NCBI RefSeq assembly: GCF_035271705.1
Contig: NZ_DATERI010000001.1
Span: forward strand, 1-8,792
Direction of reading: 5' to 3'
Source: Buttiauxella sp035271705
GTDB taxonomy: Bacteria; Pseudomonadota; Gammaproteobacteria; Enterobacterales; Enterobacteriaceae
Length of the DNA stretch: 8,792 bases
Part shown: positions 1-7,800 of the stretch, piece after piece
Position numbering within the stretch: position 1 is the stretch's first letter
Layout: every line of letters begins with the position of its first letter
Notes under the pieces: model-generated
What the model was told of the DNA's origin: nothing
The model's database searches: none
Seen by the model: the letters and a program-made list of their open reading frames with translations, nothing else
Made by a program: the position numbers and the translations under genes

Positions 1-533
1 GGGAGGCCGACATCAGGATTGAAGAGTTCGCGTTGCAACTGTTGATCAGCGCCTTTCACTGGGCCCGTGACGTTGGCCCTTCCCAGCCGCTGACGGTTGC
101 CGCGTGGCATCTCGACATTGAAAACAACACGCTGTACGGGCATCCGATTGATCTCGCAGCGCTTCAGCTTTCAGACGTCATCAGCTATCACGCCTATGTT
201 CCTGCAAACTATCAGCTCACGGCATTGCACCACCTGTCACAACTCAATCGCCCTGTGCTTTGCACCGAGTGGCTGGCGCGGCATATGGACTGCACTTTCA
301 GCGAGCAACTGCCGTTATTCGCCGCTTATGATGCGGGTTGCTACCAGTGGGGATTGGTGCAGGGTAAAACCCAAACTTGGATCCCCTGGACCGACGTTAA
401 CAAAACGCATCCTGATCCGCAGTCGTTATGGTTTCACGATGTTCTGACCGAGCAGGGAAATCCGTGGAATGAAGAAGAAATGCGCCTGGTTAGCCACTTG
501 ACGGCTTACCGACAGAAGAAAGTTCGCGGTTAA
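1..533 (+). CDS. Glycoside hydrolase, clan GH-A TIM-barrel ('1,4-beta-xylanase'/cellulase-like), 3' part only
   Basis: C-terminal 176 residues of a retaining glycoside hydrolase. The reading frame is open from base 3 through the left edge. The TTG at 33 is internal, because ten sense codons precede it in frame, so the true start lies outside the window. Residues below count from that TTG. SDVISYHAY (47-55) fits barrel strand 6. PVLCTEW (74-80) fits strand 7, with Glu79 (bases 267-269) as the probable catalytic nucleophile. QWGLVQGKTQT (105-115) and PW (118-119) fit strand 8, followed by WFHDV (133-137). From memory this pattern matches a Bacteroidetes and proteobacterial family usually annotated 1,4-beta-xylanase or cellulase-family hydrolase. 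The acid/base Glu on strand 4 would be upstream and cannot be seen. No signal peptide can be judged. Substrate unknown; a beta-linked plant oligosaccharide is likely. The stop lies 19 nt before the binding-protein gene, so the two are probably co-transcribed. Confidence 0.75.
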   Translation, partial: EADIRIEEFALQLLISAFHWARDVGPSQPLTVAAWHLDIENNTLYGHPIDLAALQLSDVISYHAYVPANYQLTALHHLSQLNRPVLCTEWLARHMDCTFSEQLPLFAAYDAGCYQWGLVQGKTQTWIPWTDVNKTHPDPQSLWFHDVLTEQGNPWNEEEMRLVSHLTAYRQKKVRG

Positions 534-540
534 TCACAAT

Positions 541-545
541 GAGGA
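541..545 (+). promoter_or_regulatory. Ribosome binding site of the TogB-like gene
   Basis: GAGGA lies 7 nt before the ATG at 553, inside the 19-nt gap after the hydrolase stop. The overlapping ATG at 539 opens a frame that stops after five codons, so 553 is the right start. No promoter-like sequence fits in the gap, which supports one transcript for both genes. Confidence 0.6.
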
Positions 546-552
546 TGGAACC

Positions 553-1839
553 ATGAAGACAGCACTTCTTTTTTTACTGATCTGTTGCACGCTCGGCAAT
601 GCGTCGCTGGCTTTCAGTAGCGAACAAGTGGAACTGCGCTTCTCCTGGTGGGGCGGAAAATCCCGTAACGTCGCCACCCTGGAAGCCCTGAAGGCATTCG
701 AAGCACGCTACCCCAACATCAAAGTTAAAGCAGAATACACCGGTTGGGACGGCTATTCCTCTCGCGTTACCACGCAGCTCAATAGCGGCACGGAAGCAGA
801 TATTATCCAGACCAACTGGAACTGGCTGACGCTGCTTTCCCGCACCGGAGACGGTTTCTACGATCTTAATAACGTCAGCAAAGAGATCGGGCTTGAGCAC
901 TATTCCCCTGAGTCGCTCGCCACCACCACGGTTAACGGCAAAGTGAACGCGATACCCATTTCCAGCAATGTCATGTTGTTCTATTACAACGCGCATACTT
1001 GGGAAAAAGCGGGCGTTCCACTGCCCACCACCTGGGATGAATTACGCGCAGCGGGTCAACAGTTTAAAGCGAAACTCGGCGACGACTATTTCCCCCTCGT
1101 CTTATCAGGACAAGATGCGTTGCTGCTGGTACGTTCTTACATGTACCAGAAATACCAGAAAGAGATGATAGACGTTAAGAGTAAGGCATTTGCCTGGAGT
1201 CATGAGGAGCTGGTTGAAGGGCTAACCTTCTACAAAAGTCTGATGGACGCGCATGTCGCCCCGACCATGAAACAAATCGCCTCTTTCGGCAAAGGCATTA
1301 ACTATGAAATGAAGCCCTGGATCAACGGCGAGTGGGGCGGGGTTTATAACTGGAACGTGTTGTATACCCCTGAAGCGGGGAACCTGATGCCCCCTAACAA
1401 ACTGGTTATTGGCCCCTACCCGATGCTCCCTGGCGCGAAAGATGCCGGACAGTTTCGTAAAACCGCGTTGATGTATTCGATAAGCCGTCACACAAAGCAC
1501 CCGAAAGAAGCCGCTTTGCTGCTCAATTTCCTGCTCAATGAAAAGGAAGGCGTGGTGCCTGTTGGCCTGGAACGCGGCGCACCCTTGAGTAAAGCAGGGG
1601 AAAAAGCGCTGCGTGACGCCGGGATCTGGCAGGATGACGATCCTGTCATTCAGGGGCTCGCACAATCGGCAAAACTGCCTAATGCTTCGGCCACCTTGCC
1701 ACAGCTGGAAGATGGGCAGTTTGTCACCCTGTTTGACAACGCCAGAGAAGAGATTGATTACGGTAAGAAAACCGTCGATCAAGCCGCGACGGAATTTGAA
1801 CAGCAGGTGAACAGAATATTAAAACGCATCATGCGCTAA
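553..1839 (+). CDS. ABC transporter sugar-binding protein, TogB (oligogalacturonide-binding)-like
   Basis: Periplasmic solute-binding protein (family 1, 428 aa) that would deliver an oligosaccharide to an inner-membrane ABC importer. The ATG follows GAGGA at 541-545. Residues 1-20/22 form a Sec signal peptide: basic start, hydrophobic LLFLLICC core, small residues near A20-S22. The cysteines do not sit in a lipobox, so a soluble periplasmic protein is expected. The mature part opens with SWWGG (31-35), then YTGWDG (62-67) and TNWNWL (87-92). MKPWINGEW (253-261), PYPMLPGAKDAG (288-299), LERGAPLS (339-346), IDYGKKTV (401-408) and RILKRIMR (421-428) follow. These match, from memory, TogB of Dickeya and its Yersinia homologue, which bind oligogalacturonides from pectin. 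The family call is firm; the ligand is not. No pectinase, togMNA or regulator is visible here, and the neighbour is a GH-A hydrolase, so this may be a paralogue with another ligand. Confidence 0.8.
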   Translation: MKTALLFLLICCTLGNASLAFSSEQVELRFSWWGGKSRNVATLEALKAFEARYPNIKVKAEYTGWDGYSSRVTTQLNSGTEADIIQTNWNWLTLLSRTGDGFYDLNNVSKEIGLEHYSPESLATTTVNGKVNAIPISSNVMLFYYNAHTWEKAGVPLPTTWDELRAAGQQFKAKLGDDYFPLVLSGQDALLLVRSYMYQKYQKEMIDVKSKAFAWSHEELVEGLTFYKSLMDAHVAPTMKQIASFGKGINYEMKPWINGEWGGVYNWNVLYTPEAGNLMPPNKLVIGPYPMLPGAKDAGQFRKTALMYSISRHTKHPKEAALLLNFLLNEKEGVVPVGLERGAPLSKAGEKALRDAGIWQDDDPVIQGLAQSAKLPNASATLPQLEDGQFVTLFDNAREEIDYGKKTVDQAATEFEQQVNRILKRIMR

Positions 1840-1849
1840 GGTGAGAGTT

Positions 1850-1890
1850 CACCCCCTGTCAGCAGAAATTATGCCCGCTGACAGGGGGTG
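1850..1890. terminator. Perfect 14-bp inverted repeat between convergent genes, probable bidirectional terminator
   Basis: CACCCCCTGTCAGC (1850-1863) pairs perfectly with GCTGACAGGGGGTG (1877-1890) around a 13-nt loop; T1849/A1891 adds one more pair. The stem begins 11 nt after the stop of the TogB-like gene and lies 19 nt from the stop of convergent ytfP. It is placed to end both transcripts. Neither side has a T-run, so it is not a textbook Rho-independent terminator. It may act mainly by blocking 3' exonucleases. Confidence 0.6.
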
Positions 1891-1908
1891 AGAGCGATCG
1901 CAGGACGG

Positions 1909-2244
1909 TTACCGGTCTACCCAGTTTCCGCTTTCAATGCGGGTTAATCCATCCACCTGCCGTTGGTACACGTACATCCACGCACTACCGTATGGGGTCT
2001 GAATCAGTTGGCGTTTATACTCGCCACCTTTGGTGCGCAAAGCATCGAGCTCAGAGAGTGTTGAAGCATCAATGCGATACACCTCACCGACTACGGTACC
2101 TTCACCAGGAACAACACCGGGGTAATGGCCGAGGCTGTATAACGTGTAATTTTCGACACGATGGTCCCCAAGCCACTGGGCGTTGGTCATCCAGTGACTA
2201 TTACCTTGCTTGCGTCGTAAACTGCCGTAAACAAATATTCGCAT
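1909..2244 (-). CDS. ytfP: YtfP, gamma-glutamylcyclotransferase-like family protein
   Basis: Small cytosolic protein (111 aa; E. coli YtfP about 113) with the gamma-glutamylcyclotransferase (AIG2/BtrG-like) fold. The signature is the N-terminal substrate loop VYGSLR (5-10). It is followed by GHYPG (39-43), GEVYRID (53-59), LDALR (66-70), GGEYKR (73-78) and AWMYVY (88-93). Glu75 is the best candidate for the catalytic acid of this fold, by position. Family members cleave gamma-glutamyl-amine or gamma-glutamyl-amino acid bonds to give 5-oxoproline; the substrate of YtfP is not known. The start is 2 nt after the tamB stop, and only a weak GAG precedes it within the end of tamB. Translation therefore probably depends on coupling to tamB. 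The protein matches E. coli YtfP along its whole length. Confidence 0.93.
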   Translation of the reverse strand: MRIFVYGSLRRKQGNSHWMTNAQWLGDHRVENYTLYSLGHYPGVVPGEGTVVGEVYRIDASTLSELDALRTKGGEYKRQLIQTPYGSAWMYVYQRQVDGLTRIESGNWVDR

Positions 2245-2246
2245 TG

Positions 2247-5200
2247 CTAAAACTCAAACTGATAAAGCAGATCAAGAGCCTGATCAATACCAGACACCGC
2301 TTCCAGATACAACTTAGGCATTAGGCGATAGCGCAGTGTTAGTGTCGCCAACGAGTCAAAAATGCCCACGCCATATTTTACCTGGAGACCCGGCAGTACA
2401 TAGCCACTGACCACCACTTGTGAAGAATCCCCCACACCTGCGGTGTCCAGCGCCAGGTTGCTTACGCCAAACGTCTCGCCGATTTTACCCACAACCTGAC
2501 CACTTTGTGCAACCCCCAGGCCAACAAGCATTGATGTCATGGCGTTACCATCATCACCCGAAGTGTCTAAACCTTGCCCGCGAAGCAGGTAGGACAAGGC
2601 TTCTTGCTGTGACATAGCCGGATCAGAAAATATTTCAGCTTTGGGTTCATCAGCCGTTCCTGTGACACGAACACCGGCAATAACATCGTTTTCTGTGGAT
2701 TCCGGGTTACGAATTGCCTCGATGTTCAGCAACGGTTGGTCCGGAGGACCCGAGAACAGCAAGATGCCTTTGCGAACGATCAGATCCTGCCCGTAAGCAC
2801 GGAAACTCCCTTCTGGAATATTGATCTGCCCGTTAAGACCTAATCCCTGCTTATCCTGAACCATTTTCAAATCGCCGTTCAAACGCGCTTTCAAACCAAA
2901 GGCATTCAGGCGCACGTTATCGCCGACGTGGATAACCAAATTACTGTTGATGGGAATACCCGCGGTTTGCGGTTTAATAGGCTTCAGGTCTTTATCCAGC
3001 ATCACTTCGTCACTGGAAACGCCGACCGCGCTCTCAGGCACCTCTTGCACCACGATACGCGCCCACGGAATGTCAACGCGACCATCCAGCGTGAACAAGC
3101 TCGGCGTCGCCACAAACTCAACATCTGGCGAAACGTCGAGACGCACCATCGGCGGAACCGTAATACGCACTTTATTGCCTTTCGCTGCCACACGCGCTCG
3201 CCAATTGTCGAGTTGCGTCCAGTCCGCGTCACCGCTCAGAGCAATATTCCCCTGTCTGGTGCGCACCGTACCGGCAAGCGTTGAGTTCATACCGTTAAAG
3301 TTCATGGCAAGCTGGCTTGGCTGCATATCAAACGGCATAAAGTTACCATCGATATCCATACCGTTGAGCTGCAATTGCCCGAACAGTTGAGGCCGCTCAA
3401 CATTACCTGCCAGGCGCAAATTAGCGTTGAGTTTCCCGGCGGCTTTTTCCCCGCGCGCGAAAATTGGGTTGGCGATAGCCAAATCAAAGTTACGCATATT
3501 CACATTACCGCCGAGATTACGGCGGCCTTGTGGATCGGTAATTTGGACTTGTCCGTCGAACTGGCCGTTTTGCGCGACGCGGATCAACCAGCCAAGCTGC
3601 GCCCGGTTATTTTTCAGTTCCGCATTCAGATTCAGCGTATCAAACGCCACCAACAGCGGGCTGTCGTTGACCACTTGCGTGACTTTGACGCCGTTACCTT
3701 GCAGTGTGACGCTGCCTTGTGGCAGCCCCTTAGATTCACTATCCCAGCTCACATCCGCACGGCCACTAAAGGTGCCCACAGCTTGTGTATCTTCCGGCAT
3801 AAAGGGTTTGAGCATCGCTAAATCAAAGCGATTCAGGTTGACTACCGCACGCCCTTTCGCGCCAGCATCAATCGGTTGTGGCACGCAAAGCTCCGCATTC
3901 GGGTTAGTCCAACAATGCGCACCGATATTGATTTTCTGCTCTTTATTGCGGTAATCGAGCGCCAGGGCGCGATTAAGGGACCACGGGCCGACCGGCGTGT
4001 CGAATCGCGTATTGTTGATATTGCCACGCCAGCGCTCTTCCGCACGAGAGAAGCTTCCGCTTAAATCAAGTTGCCCGGAAACCGGCTCACCCTGGATACG
4101 CACTTGCAGCTGGTGCTGCTTTTCAGAACCTTTTGCGGCGAGGGTCACCAGGTTGATGTCGACGCCTGGCTGGGCCACTTGCTCGACGCGTAAGTCCAGA
4201 CTCCCGGAGATTTGATCGGTGGATTTCACCTCCCCTTTCAACAAGACGCGTGCAACGGACAGCTCTTGCCAGCGCAGATTGTTCGCCGTGACATCCGCCA
4301 GCAATTGTGGCGCTTTCACATCACCGCGCACTTTAATGATGCCTTTTGCCGTGCCGCCAAGGCCGGGTAACGCGTTGTCGAGATTAGGGGCATCAATGTT
4401 GGCATCCAGCGCCAAATCTTTTTCGCCCAACTCACCTTTAATATCCGCGCTGTTACGCCCCAGTTCGATACGCACACCAGGGGTTTTCCACTGCATATAA
4501 CTGTTGCCGTTGAGTTTCCCGGCAACACTCACTTTGTTATTTTTGACGTTACCGGCGAGCTTCATCTCTGAGACATCCACCTGCCAGGAGCCACCGTACA
4601 AACTGCCGCTGGTTTTCACCAGGCCGTCAAGCTTCGCAGGCCAATCCGGGAATTGCTTCGCGGTGTTGATGCCATCGAGTTTTAACTCACCGCGCCAGCT
4701 AATCGCTTTGCTCCAGTCAAGAACCGCTTTCAGGTCGGTGTTGCCCTGCAACGCGCTCACTCGTAGCTTGTCGAGATTAAGCTGTTGCTCGTTGCCTTTA
4801 GCGTCCAGTGTGATGACGGCTGGCGGGATTTGCTCGCCTTTTACGTCCGTGCGAAATGACAACGTGTAATCCGTCATTTTCCCGCTAAATTTCAGCTTCA
4901 GGTCGTCTGCCTGGTACTCTTTTTTCCCGGTGAAAGGCCAGTAAAGCTGTTCGCTGACCACTTCCAGATTGAGCGGTAAACCGGCCTCGGCCAGTTGCGT
5001 GTGCGCGGTGATGCCCATGTCGACCGGGCCTGAAAGATTAATGCCGACTTTCAGCACATCTCGCAGTTCCCCACCGATCTTAATCTTCACCTTTTCACCT
5101 TTAATCGGATCGATATTCAGCATGGTGTTTAAGGTAAGGTCTACCGGCCATTTATCACGCAGCTCCGCGCTACCCATGGCGTTGACCTGCCCCTGGTTAG

Positions 5201-6023
5201 AATCGACATCCAGGGCGTCCAGTTTAAGAGAGCCGTCGATACTGCTGACTTTTAACAACAGGCTGCTGACCAGCAAATCGGTATCGCCAGTGAGGTGCAA
5301 TAGCGAGCCGCGAAATTCCTGAATATTCAGATTCAGCGGCAAATGCACATCGGTCATTTCTGGTAAAACAGGCTTTTCAAACAACTGTTTCAGCGTTTCC
5401 CCAAGGGGCAACTCGTCCGGTTGTGGATTCTGAATCTTCGGTTCAACCACCTGTTCCTGCGCAACTTTGGCCACCTTCGGCAGCGCAATCAGCAAACCTT
5501 CGAGATAAGTTGGCGTCACAGTCAGGTTACGCTCTTGCCAGTTCAGGCCAGAGGTAAACTCCATGACCGAAACGGTGGTGTTATCAATCTTGATATTGAC
5601 GTTATTGAGCGCCACACGACGTAAGGTGATGGGATACGGCGTGGTGAGATTTAACGGGCCAGTGTCTTCTTCCTGAACGGCTTCCGACTGTGGCATTTTC
5701 TTACTGTCGACTACGACGTCGATATCTTTGAGCGAGAGATTATTCACGCACAGACTGCTATCGCGCAGGCAACCGAGTTCGACCGCGAGGTTAATTTCAC
5801 CGGCAGTGACATTGACCCCCGGCTGTTGGTAGCGCAAACCTTTGATGCTCAGATTGCGCCAGCCGCCTGTTACGCTCGTCATGTCCAGTCCCGGCACCCA
5901 ACGGTTGGCAGCATTAAATAAGACGTGCAGCCCGCTCGTGGTGCCCACCAGGAAACCGGCTGTTCCCATCAGCAGCAGCACAAAAACCAACACCGCGAGG
6001 CTTATCTTCTTCCAACGACTCAT
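2247..6023 (-). CDS. tamB: TamB, inner-membrane-anchored subunit of the translocation and assembly module
   Basis: TamB (1258 aa; E. coli 1259) is fixed in the inner membrane by an N-terminal helix and spans the periplasm to TamA. It helps outer-membrane protein assembly, and with its AsmA-like relatives YhdP and YdbH it takes part in phospholipid transport to the outer membrane. Residues 7-27 form the signal anchor after MSRWKK. The long middle is beta-rich, as expected for the hydrophobic beta-groove of this family. The last 350 or so residues are the conserved DUF490/TamB domain, containing PINSNL, NGQINIPEG and SYLLRGQG, and ending LLYQFEF with an aromatic last residue. Cys85/Cys92 and Cys704/Cys713 form two close pairs shared with E. 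coli and may be disulfides. The ATG overlaps the tamA TGA by 4 nt (6020-6023). No internal stop or frameshift is present. Confidence 0.97.
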   Translation of the reverse strand: MSRWKKISLAVLVFVLLLMGTAGFLVGTTSGLHVLFNAANRWVPGLDMTSVTGGWRNLSIKGLRYQQPGVNVTAGEINLAVELGCLRDSSLCVNNLSLKDIDVVVDSKKMPQSEAVQEEDTGPLNLTTPYPITLRRVALNNVNIKIDNTTVSVMEFTSGLNWQERNLTVTPTYLEGLLIALPKVAKVAQEQVVEPKIQNPQPDELPLGETLKQLFEKPVLPEMTDVHLPLNLNIQEFRGSLLHLTGDTDLLVSSLLLKVSSIDGSLKLDALDVDSNQGQVNAMGSAELRDKWPVDLTLNTMLNIDPIKGEKVKIKIGGELRDVLKVGINLSGPVDMGITAHTQLAEAGLPLNLEVVSEQLYWPFTGKKEYQADDLKLKFSGKMTDYTLSFRTDVKGEQIPPAVITLDAKGNEQQLNLDKLRVSALQGNTDLKAVLDWSKAISWRGELKLDGINTAKQFPDWPAKLDGLVKTSGSLYGGSWQVDVSEMKLAGNVKNNKVSVAGKLNGNSYMQWKTPGVRIELGRNSADIKGELGEKDLALDANIDAPNLDNALPGLGGTAKGIIKVRGDVKAPQLLADVTANNLRWQELSVARVLLKGEVKSTDQISGSLDLRVEQVAQPGVDINLVTLAAKGSEKQHQLQVRIQGEPVSGQLDLSGSFSRAEERWRGNINNTRFDTPVGPWSLNRALALDYRNKEQKINIGAHCWTNPNAELCVPQPIDAGAKGRAVVNLNRFDLAMLKPFMPEDTQAVGTFSGRADVSWDSESKGLPQGSVTLQGNGVKVTQVVNDSPLLVAFDTLNLNAELKNNRAQLGWLIRVAQNGQFDGQVQITDPQGRRNLGGNVNMRNFDLAIANPIFARGEKAAGKLNANLRLAGNVERPQLFGQLQLNGMDIDGNFMPFDMQPSQLAMNFNGMNSTLAGTVRTRQGNIALSGDADWTQLDNWRARVAAKGNKVRITVPPMVRLDVSPDVEFVATPSLFTLDGRVDIPWARIVVQEVPESAVGVSSDEVMLDKDLKPIKPQTAGIPINSNLVIHVGDNVRLNAFGLKARLNGDLKMVQDKQGLGLNGQINIPEGSFRAYGQDLIVRKGILLFSGPPDQPLLNIEAIRNPESTENDVIAGVRVTGTADEPKAEIFSDPAMSQQEALSYLLRGQGLDTSGDDGNAMTSMLVGLGVAQSGQVVGKIGETFGVSNLALDTAGVGDSSQVVVSGYVLPGLQVKYGVGIFDSLATLTLRYRLMPKLYLEAVSGIDQALDLLYQFEF

Positions 6024-7753
6024 AGTTCAGGCCCCAAACCGATGTAAAACTGTAAACCATGCTCATCTTTATCAGCCACAGGAACGGCAAGGTCGAGCTT
6101 GACTGGCCCGACAGGTGACTGCCAACGCACACCAAAACCTGCGCCAGTTTTAAAGTTGCTCTGTTTGAAATTGTTGACTGCTTCGCCTGAGTCAACAAAC
6201 ACCGCCCCCCACCACTTACCCGTGACGTTGTACTGGTATTCCAGTGAACCGGTGACCATTTTTGATGCACCTGTCAGCTCACCCTTGTCGTTTTCCGGTG
6301 AGACAGATTTATAGGAATAGCCGCGAATACTGCGGTCGCCACCTGCGAAGAAGCGCAAGTCCGGCGGCACTTTGTCGAAGTCGTTCGTTTCAATCCAGCC
6401 CACGTTGCCGCGCACGACAAAGCGGTGTTTTTCTTGCAACGTACGGATCCAGACTTGCTGTGCCTGAATGACGGCAAAGTCGACGTCAGAGCCCCACAGG
6501 GTGTTGGAAACATCAAGCGAGTAGCGTTGTGAATCGCCCCAGGTTGGCATCAAACCACCCCGTGAACGGGTACGGTTGAGGCTTACACCCGGATAAAGCA
6601 GCATCGTCGTGTTGGTGACGTCGGCTTGGGTAAAGTGGTCGAGGCTCCAACGCAGGTTGATAGCATGTTGCCAACCGCTTGATAAATCCCAGTATCGGGA
6701 GACGGCGAACGTGCTGGAGTCGGACATGGTATCGTTCAAGTCCGTCGCTTTAAAGCCACCCTGCACCAGATAATATTGTTCCAGCGGGTTTTTGAGCAGC
6801 GGCATTTTGTAGCTGAAATCGATGATTTGTTCTGGTGCTGAAAGGCTGATACTGCTGGTCAGGCTGTGGCCGTAAGAGTTCATCCACGGTTTTTTCCACG
6901 ACGCTTTTACACGCGGCCCAACGTCGGTGGAATACCCCACACCGGTTTCAATGGTATTTTCAGTTCTTGGGGAAACGACACCCTTTAATGGTAAAACTTT
7001 GGTTTCGCGAGATTTGTCGAATTCCGGCGCCACCACCACCGAGTTAAACCAACCCGTCGCCGATAAGCGGCGGTTTAACTCAGCTAAATCTTTTGAGGTG
7101 TAGTAATCACCCTGCTTAAAAGGCACCAGATTTTGCAAATATTCTTCGCGAATTTGTGAGCCTTGAAAGGTCACGGCGCCAAAACGGTAACGCTCACCAC
7201 TGTTGTAATCGATGTCCCAGAACGCCTGGCGGCGCTCAAGCGAAACCCCGAGTTGGCTTTTGAGGAATTCACTGTCGAAGTAGCCCTTTCGCACAGCAAC
7301 ATTGGAAAGATCTTTTTTGAAACTATCGTAATCATGATGATTCAGAATGGTGCCGATTTTCGGGCGCTCACCCAATAACGCGATGTAATCCTTATCGTCA
7401 CGCGCACCGCCACGCAGGATAACATCGGTGCCGCCAATCAGCACTGGCGGGCCGGGATCAACTTTGGCGAGTAGAACCTGACGCCCTTTGGCGGGGGGTG
7501 GCAGCAGGTTGAATTCAATGGTTGGCTCATAATATCCGAGGGCTTTCAATCCATTACGGATGGCATCATCCACGCGCGCGCGAAATCGCCTGTCCGGCGT
7601 AACTTCATCCCCCTGGATCGTAGAAAGCTGGGCGCGAACGTTTTTTTGTAGCTCTCCGCTTAACCCATCAACCTGTAAACGCACATTGGCAGCTCCGGCC
7701 CACGTGCTTACCAGGCACAAACAGGCCGAGCAAAATATACGAATTTGTGGCAC
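6020..7753 (-). CDS. tamA: TamA, Omp85-family outer-membrane protein of the translocation and assembly module
   Basis: TamA is the outer-membrane partner of TamB and a BamA relative. It assists insertion of some beta-barrel proteins such as autotransporters. The GTG at 7753-7751 was chosen as start. It follows CAGGAGA at a good distance, gives a signal peptide (residues 1-21, AGA before ANVRL) and yields 577 aa, exactly the E. coli length. The frame stays open upstream to 7906, but that stretch crosses an ERIC repeat and lacks homology. Mature residues up to about 265 hold three POTRA domains (for example VRLQVDGLSG and NSGERYRFGAVTFQG). The rest is the 16-strand barrel. GGDRSIRGY includes the loop-6 motif IRGY at 476-479, with Arg477 the key residue. 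The chain ends YIGLGPEL. The TGA overlaps the tamB ATG by 4 nt. Confidence 0.96.
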   Translation of the reverse strand: MPQIRIFCSACLCLVSTWAGAANVRLQVDGLSGELQKNVRAQLSTIQGDEVTPDRRFRARVDDAIRNGLKALGYYEPTIEFNLLPPPAKGRQVLLAKVDPGPPVLIGGTDVILRGGARDDKDYIALLGERPKIGTILNHHDYDSFKKDLSNVAVRKGYFDSEFLKSQLGVSLERRQAFWDIDYNSGERYRFGAVTFQGSQIREEYLQNLVPFKQGDYYTSKDLAELNRRLSATGWFNSVVVAPEFDKSRETKVLPLKGVVSPRTENTIETGVGYSTDVGPRVKASWKKPWMNSYGHSLTSSISLSAPEQIIDFSYKMPLLKNPLEQYYLVQGGFKATDLNDTMSDSSTFAVSRYWDLSSGWQHAINLRWSLDHFTQADVTNTTMLLYPGVSLNRTRSRGGLMPTWGDSQRYSLDVSNTLWGSDVDFAVIQAQQVWIRTLQEKHRFVVRGNVGWIETNDFDKVPPDLRFFAGGDRSIRGYSYKSVSPENDKGELTGASKMVTGSLEYQYNVTGKWWGAVFVDSGEAVNNFKQSNFKTGAGFGVRWQSPVGPVKLDLAVPVADKDEHGLQFYIGLGPEL

Positions 7754-7757
7754 GTTT

Positions 7758-7764
7758 TCTCCTG
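7758..7764 (-). promoter_or_regulatory. Ribosome binding site that fixes the tamA GTG start
   Basis: Read on the minus strand this is CAGGAGA, with AAAC before the GTG at 7753. It is the only strong Shine-Dalgarno near the 5' end of the frame. It shows that the codons between 7754 and 7906 are leader, not protein. Confidence 0.75.
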
Positions 7765-7800
7765 AATATCCTTGTTCCCACCCCGGGAAGGAAACGTTAT

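Noticed and set aside
33..533. A complete 166-residue protein starting at the TTG at 33
   Set aside because: The frame is open to the left edge, and the sequence begins in the middle of a TIM-barrel enzyme, so it is a truncated gene.
562..588. Lipoprotein signal around the cysteines of the TogB-like signal peptide
   Set aside because: The residue before Cys11 is Ile, not Gly/Ala/Ser, so the lipobox rule fails; ordinary signal peptidase I cleavage is more likely.
574..996. 140-codon open frame on the minus strand inside the binding-protein gene
   Set aside because: Shadow of a well-supported secreted protein gene; composition is low-quality and no family motif is visible. The same applies to the 186-codon frame at 1222-1782.
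3375..3954. Two overlapping plus-strand frames of 148 and 175 codons opposite tamB
   Set aside because: Antisense shadows of a continuous, conserved tamB reading frame; no start signals or recognisable motifs.
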